From contig JAUYPG010000026.1 of the NCBI GenBank assembly GCA_030695805.1, positions 1 through 8,998 on the forward strand: 8,998 bases of DNA, in the 5' to 3' direction. The DNA is from Nanobdellota archaeon (GTDB taxonomy: Bacteria; Patescibacteriota; Minisyncoccia; UBA6257; GWB1-50-10). The notes under the pieces are model-generated. The model made no database searches, was not told where the DNA came from, and saw only the letters and a program-made list of their open reading frames with translations. The position numbers were made by a program, and so were the translations under genes. Shown in pieces: positions 4,268 through 8,777 of the stretch (its first letter is position 1; every line of letters begins with the position of its first letter).

Positions 4268-6567
4268 ACATACGAAATTTCTGCATTATCGCCCACATTG
4301 ACCACGGCAAGTCCACGCTCGCGGACCGCTTTTTGGAGATCACGAATACCGTGGAAAAACGCAAAATGAAGGCCCAGCTTTTGGACCAGATGGAGCTCGA
4401 GCGCGAACGGGGGATTACCATAAAAATGGCTCCTGTGAGAATGGTGTACCATTCTCACCGCGGAACTTCGCAGACTGAAACGCGGAAAGACGCTGAAACA
4501 GAATTACTATATAAAGACATAACGTACAAAATTCGAGGCGCTGCGTTTACCGTCAGAAAAAATATTGGCCTTGGGCACAAGGAAATCGTTTATCAAAAGG
4601 CCTTAGCCGAGGAACTAAAAAAGAACAATCTTCGTTTTGAACAAGAAAAAGTTATTGAAATTTTCTACGATGGAAAAAAAATAGGAACGTACCAACCTGA
4701 CTTCATTGTAGAAAATAAAATAATTCTTGAGTTAAAAGCTTTACCTGCGATTGGAAAGCCACAGGAAGAGCAGCTCTGGTCATACATAAAAGGATCATCA
4801 TATAAGCTGGGATTACTTATAAACTTTGGCAGTACTGATATAGAAATAAAACGAGTGATTTATGATACGGCGCGTTTTCCGCGTGAGTCTGCGTCAAGTC
4901 CGCGTGAATCAGCGCAGGTTGAGTATATACTCAACCTGATAGACACGCCAGGACACTCTGACTTTGCGTATGAGGTCTCCCGCGCCCTTCACGCGGTGGA
5001 AGGCGCGATCCTCCTTGTGGATGCGACTCAAGGGGTTCAGGCGCAGACGCTCGCGAACCTGCGGGCGGCGGAGGCGGCAAATCTGAAAATAATCGGCGCG
5101 TTAAATAAAGTGGACATGAACCCAGTGGGGCTTGATGACCTCACTCTTGAGCTCGCGGAGCTAATCGGAGCGGAGCCGGATGAAATTCATCGCATCTCCG
5201 GAAAAACCGGTGAAGGCGTGGAGCGTCTTTTGCAAGCCGTAATCGAAAAAATCCCGCCTCCAAAGTCGCAGATAAACGCAGATCAAGACGCAGATAAACG
5301 CGGATATAACATCAGCGTAAATCTGCGTAATAATCCGCGTGAATCTGCGGTGCCAGCGCGCGCGCTTGTATTTGATTCTTTCTATGACAATCACAAAGGC
5401 ATTGTGGCCTCGGTGCGTGTCGTGGACGGAACATTTGAAGGAGATAAAGAAACCATATTCGTGGCGACAGGGCGGAAGTGGAAGCCAAAAGAAATCGGCA
5501 TATTCGCGCCGGAACTTACGAAAAAAGACGCATTGGAGGAAGGGGAAATAGGATATATCGCCACAGGCGTCAAAGACGTCGAGGGCATTAAGATAGGAGA
5601 CACCGTAGTCCAGGGCGTTCGGGAAGGCAATGCGTCCCTCCTTCTTACGGGATACAAAGAGCCGAATCCTGTGGTCTTCATCTCATTTTATCCGGAGGAC
5701 GCGGACGAGCACGAGGAACTGGGCCGTGCGCTCCAGAAACTGCGCCTCTCCGACTCTTCAATAAGCATTGAGCCGGATTCGAACGAAATTCTAGGACGCG
5801 GCTTCAAGGTGGGCTTTCTCGGGAGTTTGCACTTTGAAATCATTACGGAACGTCTGAAAAGAGAATTTGATATAGGGGTCTCCACCACATTTCCATCCGT
5901 CGCCTATCGCGTAAAAATAAAAGGCGAATGGAAAGTAATCACGGATCCCATGGATCTTTCGTCGGATGTGGAAGCCGTGGAAGAGCCCATGGTACAGGTG
6001 GAGATTCTCCTCCCCCAAGCATACGTCAGTAATTTTTTTGGTGTCCAGCAGATATTTCGTTTCGGCAGTATGGAGACGGAAACAAAAGGGACAAAGACGC
6101 AGATTCGCGCCTTTATGCCGCTTTCCGAGCTTATGAGCGACTTTGACGATAAGTTGAAATCCGCGACCCAGGGGTATGCCTCATTCAGTTATGAAGTCGC
6201 GGGGTACGAGCCCGCGGATATGGTACGGGTTGATTTCTTGGTGGCCGGAGAAGCCATTCCCGGCATGAGCCGTCTTCTCCCTAAAAGCACATTTGAAAAA
6301 GAGGCGCGAAAAACCGTGGAACGGCTGAAAGAACTCTTGCCGAGACAGCAGTTCGTTCAGGCCATCCAGGCCGCGGCCCATGGCCGCGTGATAGCCCGTG
6401 AAAACATCCCCGCGCTGAAAAAAAACGTAACTGGCCATCTCTATGGCGGAGACCGGACAAGAAAAATGAAACTCTGGAAAAAACAGAAAAAAGGGAAGGC
6501 AAAATTGAAAGAACGGGCGCACGTGGAGATCACGCCCGAGGTGTTTCGTGAACTTTTGAAGAAGTGA
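4264..6567 (+). CDS. lepA: Elongation factor 4 (LepA) with two in-frame insertions, one carrying a GxxExxY nuclease-like domain
   Basis: LepA/EF4 is a ribosome-bound translational GTPase acting in the cytosol. All GTPase motifs are present: G1 AHIDHGKST (10-18), G2 GITIK (50-54), G3 DTPGHSDF (227-234), G4 NKVD (281-284), G5 SGKTGEG (312-318). Domains II-V and the LepA-specific C-terminal part follow (LLPQAY 582-587, PRQQF 693-697, YGGD 727-730, KKQKKGKAKLK 739-749). At 767 residues it is about 170 longer than E. coli LepA. The excess is two insertions: about residues 64-219 between G2 and G3, containing a GxxExxY domain (about 80-201), and about residues 334-363 in the linker to domain II. 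The frame stays open through both and every LepA motif is kept, so a fusion protein is probably made and may be functional. It overlaps DUF4012 by ATGA and is followed by a strong hairpin. Insertion 1 is far more AT-rich than the flanking lepA sequence. Confidence 0.95.
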   Translation: MNIRNFCIIAHIDHGKSTLADRFLEITNTVEKRKMKAQLLDQMELERERGITIKMAPVRMVYHSHRGTSQTETRKDAETELLYKDITYKIRGAAFTVRKNIGLGHKEIVYQKALAEELKKNNLRFEQEKVIEIFYDGKKIGTYQPDFIVENKIILELKALPAIGKPQEEQLWSYIKGSSYKLGLLINFGSTDIEIKRVIYDTARFPRESASSPRESAQVEYILNLIDTPGHSDFAYEVSRALHAVEGAILLVDATQGVQAQTLANLRAAEAANLKIIGALNKVDMNPVGLDDLTLELAELIGAEPDEIHRISGKTGEGVERLLQAVIEKIPPPKSQINADQDADKRGYNISVNLRNNPRESAVPARALVFDSFYDNHKGIVASVRVVDGTFEGDKETIFVATGRKWKPKEIGIFAPELTKKDALEEGEIGYIATGVKDVEGIKIGDTVVQGVREGNASLLLTGYKEPNPVVFISFYPEDADEHEELGRALQKLRLSDSSISIEPDSNEILGRGFKVGFLGSLHFEIITERLKREFDIGVSTTFPSVAYRVKIKGEWKVITDPMDLSSDVEAVEEPMVQVEILLPQAYVSNFFGVQQIFRFGSMETETKGTKTQIRAFMPLSELMSDFDDKLKSATQGYASFSYEVAGYEPADMVRVDFLVAGEAIPGMSRLLPKSTFEKEARKTVERLKELLPRQQFVQAIQAAAHGRVIARENIPALKKNVTGHLYGGDRTRKMKLWKKQKKGKAKLKERAHVEITPEVFRELLKK
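4454..4493. repeat. Left terminal inverted repeat of insertion 1
   Basis: Contains CGCGGAACTT, CGCAGACT and ACGCGGAAAGACGC in order. The reverse complement of 4872-4909 gives the same modules in the same order with only short gaps (for example CGCAGACT followed by ACGCGGAAAACGC). It is read in frame as part of the LepA fusion, about residues 64-77. Confidence 0.75.
4872..4914. repeat. Right terminal inverted repeat of insertion 1
   Basis: Holds two tandem modules, CCGCGTGAGTCTGCG and CCGCGTGAATCAGCG, read in frame as PRESA and PRESA. It pairs with the left repeat at 4454-4493. The same modules with closely similar spacing form the right arm of the second lepA insertion, where PRESA is encoded again. 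This links the two insertions. Confidence 0.75.
4915..4938. repeat. 24-bp perfect palindrome at the downstream junction of insertion 1
   Basis: A perfect 24-bp palindrome centred on TATATA, with arms CAGGTTGAGTAT and its complement. It starts right after the right terminal repeat and runs into native lepA codons (VEYILNLI, just before the G3 motif). It could be a target-site feature, a cruciform or chance shaping of the junction. Confidence 0.7.
5267..5349. mobile_element. Insertion 2: cargo-free 83-bp palindromic element in lepA (MITE-like)
   Basis: The left arm 5267-5305 and right arm 5312-5349 form an imperfect inverted repeat built from modules CGCAGATAAACGCAGAT and CGCAGATAAACGCGGAT, with their complements on the right. 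It is translated in frame (QINAD, QDADKRG, NLRNNPRESA) between EKIPPP and ARALVFDS. E. coli LepA has only about six residues there, so about 24 residues are added. The right arm matches the right terminal repeat of insertion 1 module for module (CCGCGTGAATCTGCG against CCGCGTGAATCAGCG). It is best read as a non-autonomous relative of insertion 1, or a related dispersed palindrome. Confidence 0.78.
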
Positions 6568-6571
6568 TGTA

Positions 6572-6608
6572 TAGGAAGCCGAACTTCCAAAGGAAGTTCG
6601 GCTTCCTA
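6572..6608 (+). terminator. 17-bp perfect hairpin after lepA
   Basis: The arms 6572-6588 and 6592-6608 pair perfectly around an AAA loop, starting 4 nt after the lepA stop codon (core GGAAGCCGAACTTCC). The stem is long and stable, but what follows is AATTAAG rather than a T-run. It is the likely transcript end or 3' stabiliser of the 385-6567 gene run. Confidence 0.75.
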
Positions 6609-6641
6609 ATTAAGTCATTGTCATTGTCATAGTATTCGTAT

Positions 6642-6647
6642 TATTCT
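6642..6647 (+). promoter_or_regulatory. Possible -10 box (TATTCT) for the FtsB-like gene
   Basis: TATTCT ends 6 nt before the ATG at 6654, and no Shine-Dalgarno-like sequence lies between them. The spacing fits a leaderless transcript, as at the gene starting at 7343. A short GTCATT triple repeat at about 6614-6631 lies upstream; no clear -35 box is seen. Confidence 0.35.
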
Positions 6648-6653
6648 TAATCC

Positions 6654-6932
6654 ATGTCCCTCTGGAAAATCCTCGCAGCGGTCCTTATCATCCTCCTCGC
6701 GGGAGCGGGGATCTTAAATCTGTGGCGGGAAAAAAGAGAATTGGGAAAAGGAGGGGAAGAGCTGAAGGCCGAGCTCTCCGGGCTTCTCGAAGAGAACAAA
6801 AAATTGAAGGAAGAGGCCCGCTATTTTGAAGATGAGGAAAATCTTTTGAAAGAGGCAAAGTCCCAGTTCAATTACCGCGCCCCGGACGAAAAACTAATTA
6901 TCATTGTTCCTAAGAGCACAAGCACGGAATAA
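6654..6932 (+). CDS. FtsB/DivIC-like septum formation initiator protein
   Basis: A 92-residue bitopic membrane protein with a very short cytosolic tip, one membrane helix (about residues 4-22, WKILAAVLIILLAGAGIL), a charged coiled coil (about 25-60, rich in E, K and L: EELKAELSGLLEENKKLKEEA) and a compact end, YFEDEENLLKEAKSQFNYRAPDEKLIIIVP. That plan, including the closing LIIIVP, is the FtsB/DivIC pattern: a bitopic division protein that bridges to FtsL and FtsQ at the septum. Sequence identity within this family is low, so the call rests on architecture. It stands alone, between the lepA hairpin and a tRNA gene. No Shine-Dalgarno sequence is visible before the ATG; see the possible -10 box at 6642. 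Confidence 0.72.
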   Translation: MSLWKILAAVLIILLAGAGILNLWREKRELGKGGEELKAELSGLLEENKKLKEEARYFEDEENLLKEAKSQFNYRAPDEKLIIIVPKSTSTE

Positions 6933-6961
6933 TTATTCCCAGAAGTACCAAAGTAGTTATT

Positions 6962-6980
6962 CCCTGAGCTTGTCGAAGGG
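6962..6980. repeat. Short dispersed repeat CCCTGAGCTTGTCGAAGGG
   Basis: This 19-mer (complement CCCTTCGACAAGCTCAGGG) is one I recognise from memory as a very common short repeat in many environmental bacterial genomes. Its ends CCCT and AGGG can pair. It sits 11 nt before the tRNA gene. Copy number in this genome cannot be judged from one window. Confidence 0.45.
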
Positions 6981-6991
6981 TTACATAAAAT

Positions 6992-7062
6992 GCGAGATTA
7001 GTTTAGTGGTAGAATGAGTGCTTCCCAAGCACTAGGCAGGGGTTCGATTCTCCTATCTCGCA
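6992..7062 (+). tRNA. tRNA-Gly (anticodon CCC)
   Basis: A full cloverleaf of 71 nt. The acceptor stem GCGAGAT pairs with ATCTCGC, with discriminator A at 7062. D-arm region TAGTTTAGTGGTAGAA. The anticodon stem AGTGC/GCACT holds the loop TTCCCAA, giving anticodon CCC, which reads GGG. The T-stem AGGGG/CTCCT (one G-T pair) holds the loop TTCGATT. CCA is not encoded. A structured element follows 3 nt after the end. Confidence 0.95.
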
Positions 7063-7065
7063 CAC

Positions 7066-7157
7066 GAATTTTGTCTAAAATTACAAGACGAAGTCGTAGT
7101 AATTTTAGGTACAAAATTCAGTGTCCCGATCCGCCCGCTGGCGGAGAGGGGCAACAA
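7066..7157 (+). repeat. Structured element A downstream of tRNA-Gly
   Basis: Nested hairpin: GAATTTTGT (7066-7074) pairs with ACAAAATTC (7111-7119), and inside it CTAAAATTAC (7075-7084) pairs with GTAATTTTAG (7099-7108). A second hairpin follows (CCGCC 7131-7135 with GGCGG 7140-7144, inside an outer CCC/GGG pair). It ends in GAGGGGCAACAATA. The same order, with paired changes, recurs at 7230-7331. Function unknown; candidate structured RNA, tRNA 3' trailer or repeat. Confidence 0.7.
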
Positions 7158-7185
7158 TAAACGAACAGAAGCAAAATTTGGCGAG

Positions 7186-7224
7186 GCCAAGCAACAGATC
7201 GGGGTTCGATTCCCCGTACCCGCA
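7186..7224 (+). pseudogene. tRNA remnant: 3' third only
   Basis: A perfect T-arm (CGGGG, loop TTCGATT, CCCCG at 7200-7216) and a 3' acceptor strand TACCCGC with discriminator A (7217-7224) are present, but no matching 5' strand GCGGGTA exists upstream. It aligns with the functional tRNA-Gly at CCAAGCA, at GGGGTTCGATTC and at the trailing GCACACG. The gap between element A and element B is 72 nt, the size of a tRNA gene, so a second tRNA probably once filled it and lost its 5' part. Close in look to the 3' end of a tRNA-Gly. Confidence 0.65.
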
Positions 7225-7229
7225 CACGC

Positions 7230-7331
7230 GAATTTCGTCTAAATTTTTAATCCCGAGGATGCCGAGGGAGCAAAAAATTTAGCTACGAAATTCAGCGCCC
7301 CGAGGAACTTACGTGACGAGGGGCAACAATA
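7230..7331 (+). repeat. Structured element B, diverged copy of element A
   Basis: Same plan as element A: GAATTTCGT (7230-7238) pairs with ACGAAATTC (7285-7293), CTAAATTTTT (7239-7248) pairs with AAAAATTTAG (7273-7282), with an apical hairpin TCCCGAGG/CCGAGGGA at 7251-7269. Then GCCCC (7297-7301) pairs with GGGGC (7320-7324), and the end is GAGGGGCAACAATA. The T-to-C change in the left outer arm is matched by A-to-G in the right arm, so pairing is kept. It leads directly into the -10 box of the next gene. Confidence 0.7.
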
Positions 7332-7337
7332 TATAAT
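7332..7337 (+). promoter_or_regulatory. Consensus -10 box (TATAAT) of the DpnI cluster
   Basis: A perfect TATAAT ends 5 nt before the ATG at 7343, with only AAACC between and no ribosome binding site. This spacing puts the transcription start at or beside the start codon, pointing to a leaderless mRNA. At the -35 distance TTACGT (7309-7314) is at best a weak match. Element A, which otherwise ends in the same sequence, lacks the TATAAT. Confidence 0.6.
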
Positions 7338-7342
7338 AAACC

Positions 7343-7549
7343 ATGGCTCAATTGACGGAAAAACAAATCAAAAGGCAAGATTTTGTGGACAATGAGGTTT
7401 TTGAGTTGATTCAGCGGCTTATGCCATCCGCAAAAATTAAATGGGATATTGAGATGATAGGGAATGTTCGGGACTCAATACGAACACAACTTGTTTATAA
7501 TCAAAAATTAGTGAGTGAAGCAAAGTTTTATCCGTACTTAAAAATATGA
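7343..7549 (+). CDS. Small hypothetical protein, first gene of the DpnI cluster
   Basis: A 68-residue soluble protein I do not recognise. It is charged and probably mainly helical: MAQLTEKQIKRQDFVDNEVF, then a segment with WDIEMIGNVRDSIRTQL, then KFYPYLKI. There are no cysteines and no membrane segment. It starts 5 nt after a perfect TATAAT, so it is likely the first gene read from that promoter. The DpnI gene begins 87 nt after its stop, on the same strand. Its base composition is AT-rich like DpnI and unlike the genes before the tRNA, so the two may have arrived together. A role as a DpnI companion or control protein is a guess from position only. Confidence 0.7.
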   Translation: MAQLTEKQIKRQDFVDNEVFELIQRLMPSAKIKWDIEMIGNVRDSIRTQLVYNQKLVSEAKFYPYLKI

Positions 7550-7610
7550 AATTTGAAGTTAGAAAATAGCAAAGGTCCCTGATGTGCCGGTTGATGACTT
7601 GTTTAAATAA
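7546..7610 (+). pseudogene. Possible frameshifted remnant of a tiny gene between the small ORF and DpnI
   Basis: ATG at 7546 overlaps the preceding stop (ATGA) and encodes MKFEVRK before a TAG. In another frame from about 7566 the codons read IAKVPDVPVDDLFK and stop at 7608. Read as one with a single missing or extra base, this would be a peptide of about 21 residues. It may equally be untranslated leader of the DpnI gene. Weakly supported. Confidence 0.25.
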
Positions 7611-7636
7611 TATGCAAAAACCATATGCGGAACCGT

Positions 7637-8407
7637 ATGAAATTAACTTTTGACCAACAACTTGCAACAAACTACAAAAGCACATCGCAAAAGGTGCGTG
7701 TTTTAACGGAACAATGGGTCGATAACTCAATTTTTTGCCCGAATTGCGGACGATTGGATATAGACAAGTATCCGAATAACCAGCCCGTTGCTGATTTTCA
7801 CTGCTCGAATTGTCAAGAAGAATACGAATTAAAAAGCAAGCAAAGTGCAATTGGTACGAAACTGCTTGATGGTGCATACCGCACAATGCTTGAACGACTA
7901 ACAAGTAGCAATAACCCAAACTTTTTTCTGCTCAACTACGATTTATCAAATTTTTCAGTTATTAATTTTTTTGTCATACCGAAACATTTTTTCGTGCCGG
8001 AGATAATCGAGAAACGCAAACCGCTTGCGTCAACTGCTCGTCGTGCCGGTTGGGTCGGTTGCAATATCTTACTCAATAGCATCCCGCAGACTGGCAAGAT
8101 ATTTTTCGTACGAAATCGGCAGGTTGAACCGAAAGAAAAAGTGCTTACTGAATGGAAGAAGACATTGTTTTTGCGCGAAGAAAAGGAAATTTCGGCAAAA
8201 GGCTGGCTACTTGATATCATGCGAAGTATTGAAAAGCTTGGCAAGCACGAATTCACACTTGACGATATCTATGTTTTTGAAAACGAGTTGAGCAAACTTC
8301 ATCCCGAAAACAAACACATCAAAGATAAAATCCGCCAACAATTACAAGTACTGCGCGATAAAGATTATCTTAATTTCGTATCACGTGGATATTATCAGCT
8401 TACTTAA
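7637..8407 (+). CDS. DpnI-type methyl-directed restriction endonuclease (Type IIM)
   Basis: A 256-residue close relative of Streptococcus pneumoniae DpnI (254 residues), which cuts GATC only when the adenine is methylated and needs no partner methylase. The N-terminal PD-(D/E)xK domain has D53 (PVADF), E64 and K66 (YELKSK), the same numbers as in DpnI. A zinc-binding set C34, C37, C56, C59 is present (CPNC, CSNC). RKPLASTARRAGWVGCNI (127-144) matches the DpnI core. The C-terminal part (about 185-256, SAKGWLLDIM to DKIRQQLQVLRDKDYLNF) is the winged-helix domain that also reads methylated DNA. ATG 7637 is chosen over 7625 because it matches the DpnI start and length and has GGAA just before it. 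It would destroy Dam-methylated invading DNA. AT-rich (15 G/C of 60 at 7921-7980), unlike the 5' half of the window, so probably acquired. Confidence 0.95.
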   Translation: MKLTFDQQLATNYKSTSQKVRVLTEQWVDNSIFCPNCGRLDIDKYPNNQPVADFHCSNCQEEYELKSKQSAIGTKLLDGAYRTMLERLTSSNNPNFFLLNYDLSNFSVINFFVIPKHFFVPEIIEKRKPLASTARRAGWVGCNILLNSIPQTGKIFFVRNRQVEPKEKVLTEWKKTLFLREEKEISAKGWLLDIMRSIEKLGKHEFTLDDIYVFENELSKLHPENKHIKDKIRQQLQVLRDKDYLNFVSRGYYQLT

Positions 8408-8408
8408 T

Positions 8409-8600
8409 ATGGAACTTATTATTTCACCATTTTGGGCAAAGCTCGTTCTGTGGTTCAATCCATTCAATCGGATTATGGTCATGTGCCGTGGTTACAGCGA
8501 GGATTACAAAAATTTTACCGAACTTGTTTGGGACGACGATAAACATCTCGACTTTTTTGACCGAACAAGTTATCCGCAATTTCAACTATGGCTAACATAA
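8409..8600 (+). CDS. Small hypothetical protein following DpnI
   Basis: A 63-residue protein I do not recognise. It opens with an aromatic, hydrophobic part (MELIISPFWAKLVLWFNPFN, then RIMVMCRGY) and continues with an acidic, aromatic part (LVWDDDKHLDFFDR). The first half is too short and broken for a confident membrane helix. The ATG lies one base after the DpnI stop, so translation is likely coupled to DpnI. An in-frame ATG at 8385 inside DpnI would add eight residues and is less likely. The end overlaps the next gene by 13 nt. Position implies co-expression with DpnI; function unknown. Confidence 0.6.
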   Translation: MELIISPFWAKLVLWFNPFNRIMVMCRGYSEDYKNFTELVWDDDKHLDFFDRTSYPQFQLWLT

Positions 8601-8773
8601 ATTGTATAAAACTCCAATCTCATTATGATAAGATTTACTCCTACTTCAGAACTACTTGTGAACCTTTTGATTTTTTGGAGTGGGATGGAAAAGTTTTACA
8701 AGTATGGGATGGCAACGCCTTAGTCGAGGTGTATCATCTAAAAGAGATAGGTTTTATGCTGAGAGATAAATAA
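8588..8773 (+). CDS. Small hypothetical protein
   Basis: A 61-residue protein, not recognised. It has an N-terminal half of mixed character (HYDKIYSYFRTTCEPFDFLE), a central repeated-looking turn (WDGKVLQVWDGNALVEVYHL, with two WDG motifs seven residues apart) and a short tail. The alternating pattern suggests a small beta-rich fold. It overlaps the previous gene by 13 nt and is followed after 4 nt by another small gene, so all appear to be one transcript. No catalytic motif is visible. Confidence 0.55.
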   Translation: MANINCIKLQSHYDKIYSYFRTTCEPFDFLEWDGKVLQVWDGNALVEVYHLKEIGFMLRDK

Positions 8774-8777
8774 CTAT

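Larger units (their letters stand above)
4454..4938 (+). mobile_element. Insertion 1: GxxExxY-coding in-frame element inside lepA
   Basis: Compared with the usual LepA spacing between GITIK and DTPG, this stretch adds about 151 residues. It encodes a full-length GxxExxY (PDDEXK_3, PF13366) domain: LLYKDITYKIRGAAFTV, then the signature G104-x2-E107-x2-Y110, then a PD-(D/E)xK-like set with D146 (QPDFIV) and E156/K158 (ELK), then LGLLINFG and IKRVIY. Stand-alone family members are about 125-135 residues, so the domain is complete, and it has no start codon of its own. Base counts show the shift: 33 G/C of 120 at 4621-4740, against 39 of 60 at 4981-5040 in host lepA. Terminal inverted repeats and a junction palindrome bracket it. 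The mobile nature is inferred; no transposase is present. No intein splice residues are seen. Confidence 0.8.

Noticed and set aside
4454..4938. Intein in LepA
   Set aside because: No N-terminal Cys/Ser splice block and no C-terminal His-Asn before a Cys/Ser/Thr; the cargo is a GxxExxY domain, and the ends are inverted repeats.
4454..4938. Group I or group II intron in lepA
   Set aside because: The reading frame is open through the whole insert and no intron core is apparent; an in-frame protein insertion explains it better.
4264..6567. Recoded UGA (glycine code of Gracilibacteria/SR1)
   Set aside because: No in-frame TGA is needed to keep any gene open, and TGA ends DUF4012 and lepA at family-typical C-termini.
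7151..7224. tmRNA 3' end or complete second tRNA
   Set aside because: The 3' strand TACCCGC does not fit the usual tmRNA end, and no 5' acceptor strand or anticodon arm with a T at position 33 can be placed, so it is called a remnant.
6992..7331. CRISPR array
   Set aside because: The two repeated units are about 100 nt, diverged, and only two in number; no spacer pattern.
7625..7636. Earlier DpnI start at 7625
   Set aside because: The start at 7637 reproduces DpnI's N-terminus and catalytic residue numbering; the four extra residues add nothing conserved.
7437..7919. 160-residue open frame on the - strand
   Set aside because: It is antisense to the DpnI gene and the small gene before it, with no recognisable motif; DpnI is certain on the + strand.
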